Source: a virus
Reading direction: 5' to 3' (one strand)
DNA length: 41,998 bases
Virus record (IMG/VR): IMGVR_UViG_3300046780_000305
Location: 1 to 41,998 of that record
Shown here: one piece after another, positions 1 through 8,260 of the stretch
How the letters are laid out: each line of letters opens with the position of its first letter
How positions within the stretch are numbered: the first letter of the stretch is position 1
Translations under genes and position numbers: made by a program
The notes under the pieces: model-generated
Seen by the model: the letters and a program-made list of their open reading frames with translations, nothing else
Told to the model about the DNA's origin: nothing
Database searches by the model: none

Positions 1-482
1 AGGCCCGGCGCGATGGCAGGATACCGCCCGAGCTCGTGAAGAAGCAGGGCAGGCAGGTCCTGATCCATCGCTCGGCGCTCGAGCTGCTCAAGGCGAGCAC
101 CGACCCGGCGGCCGCGGCGAAGAACGAGCTGTCCGAACCCGGAGAGCTCCCGCTGGTCGGGAAGGATCCGCACAGCTACCAGCTCGAGCGCGCGAAGCGC
201 GAGAAGTTCGCGGCGCTCTCGGCCGAGCTCGACTACAACAGGGCGATCGGGCGCGTCGTGGAGGTCGACGCGATGAACGAAGCGCAGCGGCGTCTCTTCC
301 GGGACGCTCGGGACAAGCTGCTCAACCTGGCGGATCGGCTGACGCCGATGATCACGCCGGACATGGATCCGGCCCGACGCCATGCGACGATCAAAAGGGA
401 GCTCGAGAAGGTGCTGAATGAACTCTCCGATGATGCACGCGCCGAGTCTTCCGAAGGGGCTGCCGAACGCCTGGCGGCTTAG
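1..482 (+). CDS. Terminase small subunit (5' end cut by window edge)
   Basis: The small terminase recognises the packaging site and loads the large subunit onto phage DNA. The frame is open from base 3, and the residues before the first possible start (GTG at 36) read DGRIPPELV, which looks like the end of a Nu1-type winged-helix DNA-binding domain. I therefore infer that the true start lies outside the window and the HTH is largely missing. The rest is charged and helical (about residues 50-140), as expected for the oligomerisation and large-subunit-binding part. The 3' end overlaps the large terminase gene by 65 nt, so the two are probably translationally coupled. Function rests on position and HTH residue pattern, not on a strong motif. 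Confidence 0.75.
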   Translation, partial: ARRDGRIPPELVKKQGRQVLIHRSALELLKASTDPAAAAKNELSEPGELPLVGKDPHSYQLERAKREKFAALSAELDYNRAIGRVVEVDAMNEAQRRLFRDARDKLLNLADRLTPMITPDMDPARRHATIKRELEKVLNELSDDARAESSEGAAERLAA

Positions 483-2487
483 CTGCAAGAATTTCGCCGC
501 GGCGATCCGTCCGGATCCGATCCTGACGGTCGACGAGTGGGCTGACCGCACCCGGATCCTCTCCTCGGACATTTCGAAGGAGCCCGGCCCCTGGCGTACC
601 GATCGCGTGCCCTTCGCGCGCGAGATCATGCAGGTGCTCTCGCCGAGCGATCCGACGCAGGAGGTGACCTTCGTCGCCGGCACGCAGGTTGCGAAGACCG
701 AGATCGGCAACAATTTCCTCGGCTACATCATCGACTGGGCGCCGGGCCCTGTGATGGTGGTGATGCCCACATCGAACACCGGCAAGCGCGCCTCGAAGAC
801 CAGGCTGTCGCGCATGATCGAATCGGCGCCGAGCCTGCGCGCCAAGATCAGCGATCACGCTCGCGACCGCTCGAACACGGCGACGATGAAGGACTTCCCG
901 GGCGGCGTCCTGGTGATCGCCGGTGCCAACAGCGCCGCCGAGCTGAAGTCGATGCCGGTGCGATATTTGTTCGAAGACGAGATCGACGAGTATCCGGACG
1001 ACGTCGACGACCAGGGCCCAGCCGACGAACTCGCGGAGAAGCGCACCGACACCTATTCGTACCGTCGGAAGATCTATCGCGCCTCGACGCCGAAGGCCGA
1101 CCGGCAGAGCTCGAAGAGCTGGAAGCACTGGCTGCGCTCCGACCAGCGCCGCTACCATGTCCCGTGCCCGCACTGCGCGCACGAGCAGGTGCTGCGGTGG
1201 GAACAGTTCAGATGGACCACGCGCAAAGTGTGGGAGACGATCGGCAAGGACGACGGCGAGATCCTCGAGGTCGACCCCGGCACCGAGGGCGCGATCGCGC
1301 GCGACACGGGCGAGCTGCTCGATGTCTGGTACGAGTGCGAGGCCTGCGCCGCGCGCATCGAGGAGCACCACAAGAACGAAATGCTCCCCCGCGGCCGCTG
1401 GATCAAGGGCAACCCGAGCTCGAGCCGCGCCGGCTTTCACCTGCCGTCGTTCTACTCGCCGCTCGGCTGGTTCTCCTGGTGGAGCGCCGTCGAGAAGCGC
1501 CTCGAGGCCGAGAAGGATCCAACGGGATATTCGCTCAAGGCCTGGACGAACACGGTCGCCGGCGAGCCGTATTCCGACAAGGGCGAGCAGCCCTCCGAGC
1601 TCGACCTCAAGGGTCGAGCCGAGGACTATCGCCGCGGCACGGTGCCGATGGGCGGGCTGCTGGTCACGGCTTCGGTCGACGTGCAGGCCGATCGGCTCGA
1701 GGTCAAGGTTAAGGCCTGGGGGCGCGGCGAGGAATCCTGGCTCGTCGATCACCAGGTGATCCACGGCGATACCGAGACCACGCAGCCGTGGGTCGAGCTC
1801 GACGAATATCTGCAGAAGCAGTTCCCGCACGAGTGCGGGGCGACGCTGCGGATCAGTGCGACCGCCGTCGATGCCGGCTATCGCACCCAGACCGTTTATG
1901 CCTTCTGCCGGCCGCGAACGCACCGGCACGTGTTCCCGGTGCGCGGCCAGTCGCAGCCAGGCAAGACGGTCCTCGGCCGGCCGAGCGACCAGGACATCGA
2001 CCACAACGGCCAGAAGATCCACGGCGGCATCAAGCTGTGGCCGATCGGCGCCGACACGGCGAAGTCGAAGATCTACGCCCGGCTCAAGATCGTCGAGGCG
2101 GGTCCGGGGCGGATGCATTTCCCACTCGGGCTGCCCGACGAGTACTTCAAGCAGCTGACCGCCGAGCGCCTGGTGACGAAATACGTGCGCGGCTACCAGA
2201 AGCGCGTCTGGGAAAAGGAAGCGGGCGAGCGCAACGAAGCGCTCGACCTCGAGGTGTACGCCTACGCCGCGGCGATCTACTACGGCATCACACGCGCGCC
2301 GTGGGACAAGATGGAAGCGACCCTGCGCAGCACCGGGCAGGATTTGTTCGTGAAAGCGCAGTCGGGAACGGATAACTCGCAAGTCCAGTCGCCGGCGAGC
2401 GCGGGCGTGCAGACATCTGCACCGCCCGCGCGCCAGTCCGCGCCTGGGCGATCGAGAACGAGCTTCGCGCAGCGCTGGAAGAACTGA
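418..2487 (+). CDS. Terminase large subunit (GpA family)
   Basis: This is the DNA-packaging motor and headful or cos nuclease that pumps the genome into proheads. The 689-aa protein has the GpA-family layout. A Walker A-like loop FVAGTQVAKTE lies at about residues 85-95, and a Walker B strand YLFEDEID at 183-190. A zinc ribbon follows, with CPHC near 250-253 and CEAC near 307-310. A nuclease region follows, with the acidic strand SVDVQADRLEV near 420. The length is close to lambda gpA (641 aa). The start overlaps the small terminase gene. A hairpin-forming stretch at 2401-2429 lies inside the 3' coding part. The family call is secure. Confidence 0.96.
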   Translation: MNSPMMHAPSLPKGLPNAWRLSCKNFAAAIRPDPILTVDEWADRTRILSSDISKEPGPWRTDRVPFAREIMQVLSPSDPTQEVTFVAGTQVAKTEIGNNFLGYIIDWAPGPVMVVMPTSNTGKRASKTRLSRMIESAPSLRAKISDHARDRSNTATMKDFPGGVLVIAGANSAAELKSMPVRYLFEDEIDEYPDDVDDQGPADELAEKRTDTYSYRRKIYRASTPKADRQSSKSWKHWLRSDQRRYHVPCPHCAHEQVLRWEQFRWTTRKVWETIGKDDGEILEVDPGTEGAIARDTGELLDVWYECEACAARIEEHHKNEMLPRGRWIKGNPSSSRAGFHLPSFYSPLGWFSWWSAVEKRLEAEKDPTGYSLKAWTNTVAGEPYSDKGEQPSELDLKGRAEDYRRGTVPMGGLLVTASVDVQADRLEVKVKAWGRGEESWLVDHQVIHGDTETTQPWVELDEYLQKQFPHECGATLRISATAVDAGYRTQTVYAFCRPRTHRHVFPVRGQSQPGKTVLGRPSDQDIDHNGQKIHGGIKLWPIGADTAKSKIYARLKIVEAGPGRMHFPLGLPDEYFKQLTAERLVTKYVRGYQKRVWEKEAGERNEALDLEVYAYAAAIYYGITRAPWDKMEATLRSTGQDLFVKAQSGTDNSQVQSPASAGVQTSAPPARQSAPGRSRTSFAQRWKN

Positions 2488-2694
2488 GTGGGAGCGTCCG
2501 GCAGCAACGAGTTTCGCAATGGCCGCAGGAAGCGGAAGACCGGCGTGTTGTTCCTGGGGTTGTGCGCTACCTGCCCGGCGTCCGTGTATTGGCCGGCGAA
2601 GCTGGTCCCGCAGCGGAACGGGATGAATCTGCTCGTATGCGATCGCTGCCACGGCGCGAGCAACGCCACGGCACAACGAAGGGAAATGGCATGA
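2488..2694 (+). CDS. Small zinc-ribbon-like protein
   Basis: This 68-aa protein starts with GTG directly after the terminase stop, and its stop overlaps the next ATG by 4 nt (ATGA). Two CxxC pairs (CATC and CDRC, about 25 residues apart) suggest one bound zinc. It occupies the place where lambda carries gpW, but it does not resemble gpW. No catalytic motif is visible. I do not recognise the family. The tight junctions on both sides support a real gene. Confidence 0.65.
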   Translation: MGASGSNEFRNGRRKRKTGVLFLGLCATCPASVYWPAKLVPQRNGMNLLVCDRCHGASNATAQRREMA

Positions 2695-3449
2695 AGAGCT
2701 GGCTAGTCATCGCGGTCCTCGCTGCGCTATGCGCGGACGCGCGAGCGCAGTATGTGGTCGACGCGCCGGCGGCGTCTCTGAGGGCGCCATTCTCCGAAAT
2801 GCAGGCGGCGACCATCAATATCAGGGTCCAGCTTGAAGCTCCCAACTCAGGCGGAGCGATCACTCTGGTAGGTACTTCGGTCCAGTTGGCATTCAACATT
2901 CTGACCGACTCGGTGATTCTGGTAGATCTCCCGGGCAGCAAAACTACTACGACCAATGCGACCTCAGTGCGGGCGACCGTCACCATCGCTGGAATCGTAG
3001 GGTGGCAACAGATGGCGGCGATGACTTGGCGGTTCCCTTTTGCAGCGCCGATCGCCATCCCGGCAGGGAAGAAACTAGGCTGCCGGTACGACGTCCCCGG
3101 TCAGGGCTTTTTGAATTTCGACGTCGCGACGTTGAAAGTCTCGTGGTCTCCGGCGGGTCAAGGCAGGTTTAGGTGCGCGCAACCGGGTGTACTCGCTTCG
3201 ACCATTCCGGACATCGCTGCGGCGCCGCCTCCGCCTCCGCCGCTGCCTACCGGCACGACGTGGACCACGATCGCGACGCAGCACCAGGCGTTCACGCTGG
3301 CGAGCTCGACGGTAGTGCGTTACGGCGAGATCGCGACGAACCGATTCGCTCAGCAGACGCTCGCCGCCGGCAGCTATACCTGCGATAACGCGCAATTCAC
3401 CGACCCGGCCGTGGGCGTCGATGCCAAGGTCTGTCAGACGCAGAAGTAG
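2691..3449 (+). CDS. Exported protein with C-terminal VRYG-type domain
   Basis: The chosen ATG overlaps the previous stop (ATGA). The product begins with a typical Sec signal peptide (MKSWLVIAVLAALCADARAQ, cleavage expected after ARA). A beta-rich domain of about 170 residues follows, then a proline linker (AAAPPPPPPLP), then a C-terminal domain of about 60 residues. That domain has the pattern VRYGEI...SYTCDNAQFTDP..GVDAKVC, which resembles a small two-cysteine domain found at the ends of exported bacterial glycan-active proteins. The resemblance is from memory and the carbohydrate-binding role is inferred. An exported protein inside the head operon is unexpected. It may act on the host envelope or be carried on the virion. 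Confidence 0.75.
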   Translation: MKSWLVIAVLAALCADARAQYVVDAPAASLRAPFSEMQAATINIRVQLEAPNSGGAITLVGTSVQLAFNILTDSVILVDLPGSKTTTTNATSVRATVTIAGIVGWQQMAAMTWRFPFAAPIAIPAGKKLGCRYDVPGQGFLNFDVATLKVSWSPAGQGRFRCAQPGVLASTIPDIAAAPPPPPPLPTGTTWTTIATQHQAFTLASSTVVRYGEIATNRFAQQTLAAGSYTCDNAQFTDPAVGVDAKVCQTQK

Positions 3450-3455
3450 CAGGCC

Positions 3456-4166
3456 GTGTCCTACACGGTGCAGAGGACGTCGAGGCGGGGGTCGGTAGCG
3501 TCGGCCGCATTCTACGACACGCTCTTCCCGCTAACTGAGAACCCAATAGGGGGAACCGACTGGTTTCGCGGTCTGGCGGACGGCGGCAATTGGACGGACC
3601 CGCAGACAGGCCTCGCGTCTGACGGCACGACGCACATTGCATTTGGTACGCAGGTCGCGAGCCCAGCGCCGCCCTTCGACGATTCGGTCGCGTGCCTTCG
3701 CATGCTGTTCCCCCAGAACCAATATGCGCAGGGGGTGATCTTCAACGCTGCAGCCGATCAGATCGAGGTCGAGCTGACGGTTAATTCGACCATTGTCAAC
3801 GGCCGCATTCAGCTCTACGAGAAGGACTTGATCTTCTCGGGCACCAACACTTGCGACGTGAAATTGGTTCGTTGGAATGGGGCGCTCAACTCGTTCACGC
3901 CGCTTAACGGCGACGTCCCTGTCGTGACAGGGTTGAACATCAGCACAGGCACCACGCTCCGCTTGTCCCGCATCGGGAATACTCTGGTCGGAACGAGAAA
4001 CGGTTCGACGATTTACACCTACGACCTCGCGGCGAACTTCGTCGCAGACGGTTCGAACATCTTGACCGGTGGTACCCCAGGCCACGCATATTGGGACCGC
4101 AGTCTCACGAGCGGAGCTAACAGGAACACTATGGGCTGGTCCAGGTTCACGGCGGGTGCGCTGTGA
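3456..4166 (+). CDS. Hypothetical beta-rich protein, possible virion decoration
   Basis: A 236-aa protein with a GTG start 6 bp after the previous stop; its end overlaps the next gene by 4 nt (GTGA). It is rich in G, T, N and alternating hydrophobic residues. Stretches such as GTTLRLSRIGNTLVGTRNGSTIYTYD look like strands of a concanavalin/laminin-G-like jelly roll. That fold is common in phage adhesion and decoration proteins, but no specific family was recognised. GC content is visibly lower than in the neighbouring terminase gene. The placement between terminase and portal genes suggests a structural or accessory virion role. Confidence 0.75.
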   Translation: MSYTVQRTSRRGSVASAAFYDTLFPLTENPIGGTDWFRGLADGGNWTDPQTGLASDGTTHIAFGTQVASPAPPFDDSVACLRMLFPQNQYAQGVIFNAAADQIEVELTVNSTIVNGRIQLYEKDLIFSGTNTCDVKLVRWNGALNSFTPLNGDVPVVTGLNISTGTTLRLSRIGNTLVGTRNGSTIYTYDLAANFVADGSNILTGGTPGHAYWDRSLTSGANRNTMGWSRFTAGAL

Positions 4167-4888
4167 CGATCAGCGTCCTGCAGGAAACACCCGCCGAGTC
4201 TCACGGATCGTTGCACAGTACGCAAGCGGTGACGCAGGCAGGAAACACAGCCGGGAGCAGCTTCCATCTCGGCCTGACGTTCGACACGAGCAACGGGACG
4301 ACCACTGCGACGATCACCTCCGTCCCATCGATGACGTGGACGCGGAAGGGCACCCAGACTGACGCGGCTGATACAGAGCGCACCACGCATTACGTCGCTG
4401 ACGGCGCGGCTTCTGGGTCGATTACTGTCACCGCGACCTTTGACGTGCAGACCGGGCACTCGGCGATTCTCCTCAAGGAGATAGGAGGAACCAGCGGATA
4501 CGACGCCACTGCCGACGCGAACGCCTCGAACCAGCAGGCCACGCCAGGAACCGGAGCCGACGGAGTAACAACTACCAACACCGCCGCCCTGAGCGCGCAG
4601 CCTGCGCTCATCTCCGCGTTCTGCATGGACAGCGCGGGCGGCGGTACTCCTGCGGCCGGGACGGGATTCACAAGCGACGGCACAGGCTGGAGCGGGTTCA
4701 CGGGCACTGCGCTGATGCGCTCGGAGAGCAAGCGCGTGGCCTCAACTGCGGCGCTCGCAGCGACATTTACGGCGGCAGCAAACGACACGAATCAGTCCTT
4801 CGCTGCGGTCTTCACCGAAACAGGCGGAGGAGCCGGACCGGCACAACGCGCGCCGCTCGGGCGGCGCTATATAGGGTGGACCTCGTGA
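4163..4888 (+). CDS. Hypothetical beta-sandwich structural protein
   Basis: A 241-aa protein with a GTG start coupled to the upstream gene. Composition is dominated by T, A, G and S, with many short predicted strands (GSITVTATFDVQTGHSAILLKEI). This resembles the Ig-like or adhesin-like domains often found in phage surface proteins. There is no signal peptide, transmembrane segment or catalytic motif. It overlaps the next gene by 13 nt. Together with the genes at 3456 and 5750 it forms a run of beta-rich proteins that probably sit on the virion. Function is unknown. Confidence 0.75.
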   Translation: MTISVLQETPAESHGSLHSTQAVTQAGNTAGSSFHLGLTFDTSNGTTTATITSVPSMTWTRKGTQTDAADTERTTHYVADGAASGSITVTATFDVQTGHSAILLKEIGGTSGYDATADANASNQQATPGTGADGVTTTNTAALSAQPALISAFCMDSAGGGTPAAGTGFTSDGTGWSGFTGTALMRSESKRVASTAALAATFTAAANDTNQSFAAVFTETGGGAGPAQRAPLGRRYIGWTS

Positions 4889-5178
4889 TCATCACGCAGA
4901 ATTTGCAGGACTACATGCGCCGGCGCGGCGAGCAGACTCACATCACCGAGTCTTACGTCTCCTCGCCGCCCGCGCTCACGATCACCGACGAGGCCGGAGA
5001 TCTGTGGTGCCTCGGCTTCACTTACGGCGCGGCCCCGCGGGGCGAGTTTGCTTTCAACGTCCTGCGGAATGGCGTCGAGACCGGCGAGCTCGCCAGCCGC
5101 ATCGAGAGGCGCGGCGGCCGAGTTCGCATCTTCACATCGAGTGGCTGGAAACGCTGGACCGGCAGTTCTTTCATCTGA
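4876..5178 (+). CDS. Small hypothetical phage protein
   Basis: A 100-aa protein. GTG 4876 is used here; GTG 4885, just upstream of the previous stop at 4888, is an equally plausible start. The N-terminal part is polar (ITQNLQDYMRRRGEQTH). The centre reads like a short beta-domain (SPPALTITDEAGDLWCLGFTYG), and the C-terminus ends GWKRWTGSSFI. It overlaps the upstream gene and is followed 15 bp later by a gene with its own good ribosome-binding site. No family was recognised. Confidence 0.65.
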   Translation: MDLVIITQNLQDYMRRRGEQTHITESYVSSPPALTITDEAGDLWCLGFTYGAAPRGEFAFNVLRNGVETGELASRIERRGGRVRIFTSSGWKRWTGSSFI

Positions 5179-5193
5179 CAAAGGAGCATCACC

Positions 5194-5682
5194 ATGCTTG
5201 GACAGTATTCGGTATCGGTCGGCGGCGTCACTCCCACCGCGGCCGCGGTCACCCTCGCGTTCGTGAATCCGGGCACTTCGCGCTCGCTCGAATTTCTGCG
5301 CGCGTGGGCGGGGCAGTCGGTCAACGCCACGAGCGCGCAGCAGCGCGTCCAGCTCAACACGCAGGTCACCGCGTTCCCGACGCTCACCTCGACCGCGCCC
5401 GTGCCGCATACGCTCAGCGATGCGGCTTCGGTGATCACCGGCGGCACCGCCGGCGCCGCGGGTACTTCCGGAACGAATGCCTCTGCCGAGGGCGGCGGCG
5501 CGAAGACCATCATCTACAACGACACGTTCAATGTGCTCAACGGCTGGCTCTGGGTGCCGACCCCGCGGGACACAATCATCCTGAACGCGAGCGCGGCGTC
5601 CGGGTTCGGCCTGCACTTTCCGGCCACGCCTTCTCCGGCCGGCGCCTGGTCGTGGGGCGTCACCTTCAGCCAGCTCGGCTAA
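5194..5682 (+). CDS. Phage virion-associated beta-sandwich protein
   Basis: A 162-aa protein preceded by AAAGGAG at a normal distance from ATG 5194. The C-terminal half carries the pattern FNVLNGWLWVPTPRDTIIL and ends with a W.WGVTFSQLG strand. I associate this pattern with a group of about 160-residue proteins in proteobacterial phages of GC-rich hosts, usually annotated as hypothetical. The central part is Gly/Ala/Thr-rich and probably flexible. An intrinsic terminator follows 18 bp after the stop. A role as head fibre or decoration is inferred from its beta-rich character and late-operon position. Confidence 0.8.
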   Translation: MLGQYSVSVGGVTPTAAAVTLAFVNPGTSRSLEFLRAWAGQSVNATSAQQRVQLNTQVTAFPTLTSTAPVPHTLSDAASVITGGTAGAAGTSGTNASAEGGGAKTIIYNDTFNVLNGWLWVPTPRDTIILNASAASGFGLHFPATPSPAGAWSWGVTFSQLG

Positions 5683-5700
5683 AATGCCGAAGTAGAAGGC

Positions 5701-5736
5701 ACCCGGCCTCCGAGCGAGGCCGGGTTCATTCTTTTT
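5701..5736 (+). terminator. Rho-independent terminator inside the late operon
   Basis: The arms ACCCGGCCT (5701-5709) and AGGCCGGGT (5717-5725) form a perfect 9-bp stem with a 7-nt loop. TCATTCTTTTT follows. Because essential head genes lie downstream, it must be read through, bypassed by antitermination, or used to lower downstream expression. Confidence 0.8.
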
Positions 5737-5749
5737 CAAGGAATCAATC

Positions 5750-6298
5750 GTGGCCACTGGCTATCGCGCTCTAATACTCCCATCGCACATCATCGCCGAC
5801 GAGAGCCCGGTCACGCTTGCGACGACGATGAAAGCGTTGTGGCCGGCAGCGAAGACGCTCATGCCCGTCGGATTCTGGTCGGTCGGCAAGATCGTCAAGG
5901 TCACAGCTTTCGGCAAGATGACCACCGATGGCACCGCGGGCAACTACGTCTTCGAAATGGGGTACGGCTCGGGCGACGCGCCGACGCCGAAGGCCTCCGG
6001 CGCCACGGTGGCGGGAACGGTCTCGCAGACCGACATCAGCTGGTGGGCCGAGGGCTATATGGAGTGCAAGACGCTCGGCACCTCGGGAACCTGCCGCATG
6101 TGGGGCATGTGGAGCCCCGCAGTCGCGGTGCTCGCGTCGACGCTGCAGCCGTATCTTTTCCCGAATAGCGCGCCGACGGATATCACGATCGACACCACGG
6201 TCGGAACGAATGCGATCACCTTCCAGCTCCAGCGGTCGAGCACCGGGGTCTGGACCGCGACCACTACGAATTTGATCGTCGAGGAAGTAGGCCCGTAG
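5750..6298 (+). CDS. Hypothetical structural protein
   Basis: A 182-aa protein with a GTG start behind AAGGAA, directly after the terminator. The sequence is beta-rich and hydrophobic without membrane spans (FWSVGKIVKVTAFGKMTTDG, NAITFQLQRSSTGVWTATTT). It looks like a compact jelly-roll or Ig-like domain. The next gene starts 2 nt after its stop. I do not recognise the family; a virion surface role is inferred from context. Confidence 0.75.
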   Translation: MATGYRALILPSHIIADESPVTLATTMKALWPAAKTLMPVGFWSVGKIVKVTAFGKMTTDGTAGNYVFEMGYGSGDAPTPKASGATVAGTVSQTDISWWAEGYMECKTLGTSGTCRMWGMWSPAVAVLASTLQPYLFPNSAPTDITIDTTVGTNAITFQLQRSSTGVWTATTTNLIVEEVGP

Positions 6299-6299
6299 C

Positions 6300-7676
6300 A
6301 TGCCGCGTCGTATCGGGCCCGGCGGACCTTTTCTCACCGGACCGCGCTCGAACGACCCGATCATAGTCCGGCCTCGCCGCCCGGGCGATCCCTGGCTGAA
6401 CATAGTCCTGGCGAGCTGGGCAGCGAGCGTCGCCTTCTCGCCGCTGTTCATCGGCAGCTTCACGCCGGAGCAGAATCAATGGGACAACCCGCCGTTCGGC
6501 GCCAGGCCCTGGCTCGAGCAGGTCGTCTATTCGTGGCAGCCTGGGCCGCCGGAGCCTTATCAGCGCCGGACGATGCTGGTGCAGGGCGGAGTTTCTGCGG
6601 ATCAGCCTTACGGATCCGGCGTCACCGTCATCGAGGGCGATTGGGATCAGGACCAGCCGGCGCGGCAGGGTCGCCGGCTCATCCCGCAAGACGGCAGTAT
6701 CGTCGTATCGCAGCCGACGCCAAGCGATTCGCTTGGCGTCGTGCGGTTGTGGTGGCAGCTTCCGGACGAACCGCCGCGCCAGCGCGAGCTCGGCCAGATC
6801 GTATCGGTCGACAACCCGCCGTTCGCGCAGCGGCGCGCACCGCTGGCGCTGCTTTGGGATGCGCCGGTCTGGGACGCTCAGCGGCGCGATCCGCTGCTGG
6901 TGCTGGTCAACGACGACCCTCCCTATGCATCGCGCAGGCCTCCCGCCGCGCTGGCATGGGACGACGTCACATGGAGCGCGCAGCGGCGGCCCATCGTTCC
7001 GCAGACCCCAGCGGCAGCGGTCAACGATCCGCCGTTCGCGCAGCGCAGGAATCCGCCGGCGCTGCTGTGGGATGCGCCGGTCTGGGACGCTCAGCGGCGC
7101 GATCCGCTGCTGGTGCTGGTCAACGACGACCCGCCCTATGCATCGCGCAGGGCGCCGGCCGCGCTGGCTTGGGATACGCCGGCATGGAACGCGCAGTCGG
7201 CGCCGCGAACGCCGCAAACGCCGGCGTCAGCGGTCAACGATCCGCCGTTCGCCTCCAGGCGAGCGCCGCCGGCGCTGGCGTGGGAGCAGATGTGGTGGAA
7301 CGCGCAGACGCGCGATCCGCTGGTCGTTCTAGTCAACGACAACCCGCCTTTCGGGGCGAGGCCTTGGGTCAGCAGGCTGGTAGCGTTGTGGCAGCCAATT
7401 CCGCCGGAACGGGTGATCGTCCGGCACTACACCGCGGACAACCCGCTCGTCCCGGGCGTGTTTCCGCCGGAATCGCCGGTGCATTTCCGCATCAGCGCGC
7501 CGACGAGGCGCCTGGGCGAGCCTAACGAAGCGCCCGAGCCGGAGCGGCTCGGCAACTCGAGCGAATCGCCGCAGCCGAGCAGGCTGGGCGAGGCGAACGA
7601 ATCACCCGAAAGCGAGCGGCTCGGCAGCGCGAACATCACGCCGCCGCCGCGCAGGCTTGGAGAAGAGAACACGTGA
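6300..7676 (+). CDS. Proline/tryptophan repeat protein, function unknown
   Basis: A 458-aa protein made mostly of repeats. The middle (about residues 170-350) alternates units of roughly 35 residues built on DPPFAxRRxPxALxWD, W.AQRRDPL and VLVND. These form a 71-residue double unit that is repeated almost identically. The C-terminal 60 residues carry four exact 12-residue units beginning RLG (RLGEPNEAPEPE and variants), then a fifth partial unit. The N-terminus has a short hydrophobic stretch (WLNIVLASWAASVAFSPLF) that may be a membrane segment or a buried helix. The protein is basic, proline-rich and probably extended. No known function; a fibrous or scaffold role on the virion is a guess. 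Confidence 0.8.
   Translation: MPRRIGPGGPFLTGPRSNDPIIVRPRRPGDPWLNIVLASWAASVAFSPLFIGSFTPEQNQWDNPPFGARPWLEQVVYSWQPGPPEPYQRRTMLVQGGVSADQPYGSGVTVIEGDWDQDQPARQGRRLIPQDGSIVVSQPTPSDSLGVVRLWWQLPDEPPRQRELGQIVSVDNPPFAQRRAPLALLWDAPVWDAQRRDPLLVLVNDDPPYASRRPPAALAWDDVTWSAQRRPIVPQTPAAAVNDPPFAQRRNPPALLWDAPVWDAQRRDPLLVLVNDDPPYASRRAPAALAWDTPAWNAQSAPRTPQTPASAVNDPPFASRRAPPALAWEQMWWNAQTRDPLVVLVNDNPPFGARPWVSRLVALWQPIPPERVIVRHYTADNPLVPGVFPPESPVHFRISAPTRRLGEPNEAPEPERLGNSSESPQPSRLGEANESPESERLGSANITPPPRRLGEENT
6855..7151 (+). repeat. 213-bp-period direct repeat inside the repeat-protein gene
   Basis: Bases 6855-6919 are identical to 7068-7132 (65 bp). After a single mismatch the identity continues for another 18 bp (6921-6938 against 7134-7151). 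The 213-bp offset is exactly 71 codons, so a whole double repeat was duplicated in frame. Synonymous positions have hardly diverged, which points to recent duplication or gene conversion. Confidence 0.95.
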
Positions 7677-8239
7677 ACACGCTGGGGCTCGATACGATCA
7701 TCGTCGGCGATACGCTCGATTTCACTACGAGCGTAAACGGCTATCCGGCCACCGACGGCTGGACGCTGAAATACCGCGTCATCCCGCGCGTCCTCGGCGT
7801 GGGATCGCCGATCCTGCTCACGGCTGCCACCGCGAGCGACGGCACGAGCTATCGCGTGCAGGTTGCGCCGTCGACCACGGCGGGCTACGCGGCGGCCGAC
7901 TATACCTGGGAAGCCTGGGTCGAGAAGACCGGCGCTCGCGTCACGATCGACGACGGCCTGGTCACCGTCAAGGGCGACCCATCGACGCTGACGTCGCTCG
8001 ATGGCCGCAGCCATGCGCGCAAGGTCCTCGACGCGATCGAGGCCCTGATCGAAACGAAAGGCACCGCCGACGTGCTCGAGTACTCCATCGGCGGCCGCAG
8101 CATCAAGAAGATGACGACGACGGAGCTCTTGCCCTGGCGCGACCGTTATCGCTGGGAAGTCGCCGACGAGGTCGCCGCGGAGCGCGTCGCCGACGGCCTG
8201 GGCAATCCGCGCCTGGCGGGCGTGAGGTTCAATCGATGA
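7673..8239 (+). CDS. Putative head-tail joining protein with gpW-like C-terminus
   Basis: A 188-aa protein with a GTG start overlapping the previous stop (GTGA). The first 100 residues are beta-rich and Ig-like. The C-terminal 75 residues (HARKVLDAIEALIETKG, then YSIGGRSIKKMT..ELLPWRDRYR) and the tail GNPRLAGVRFNR follow the helix-hairpin-helix pattern and the glycine/arginine-rich tail of lambda gpW. It lies immediately before the portal gene, where lambda has W. I infer a connector role. The N-terminal domain is an addition to the usual 68-aa gpW. Confidence 0.65.
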   Translation: MNTLGLDTIIVGDTLDFTTSVNGYPATDGWTLKYRVIPRVLGVGSPILLTAATASDGTSYRVQVAPSTTAGYAAADYTWEAWVEKTGARVTIDDGLVTVKGDPSTLTSLDGRSHARKVLDAIEALIETKGTADVLEYSIGGRSIKKMTTTELLPWRDRYRWEVADEVAAERVADGLGNPRLAGVRFNR

Positions 8240-8260
8240 GCTCATTTGCGAAAGGCGACC

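Noticed and set aside
391-2676. Long open frame on the - strand (761 codons) opposite the large terminase gene
   Set aside because: It is the antisense of a well-identified terminase gene; its Arg/Leu/His-rich content is typical of shadow frames in GC-rich DNA.
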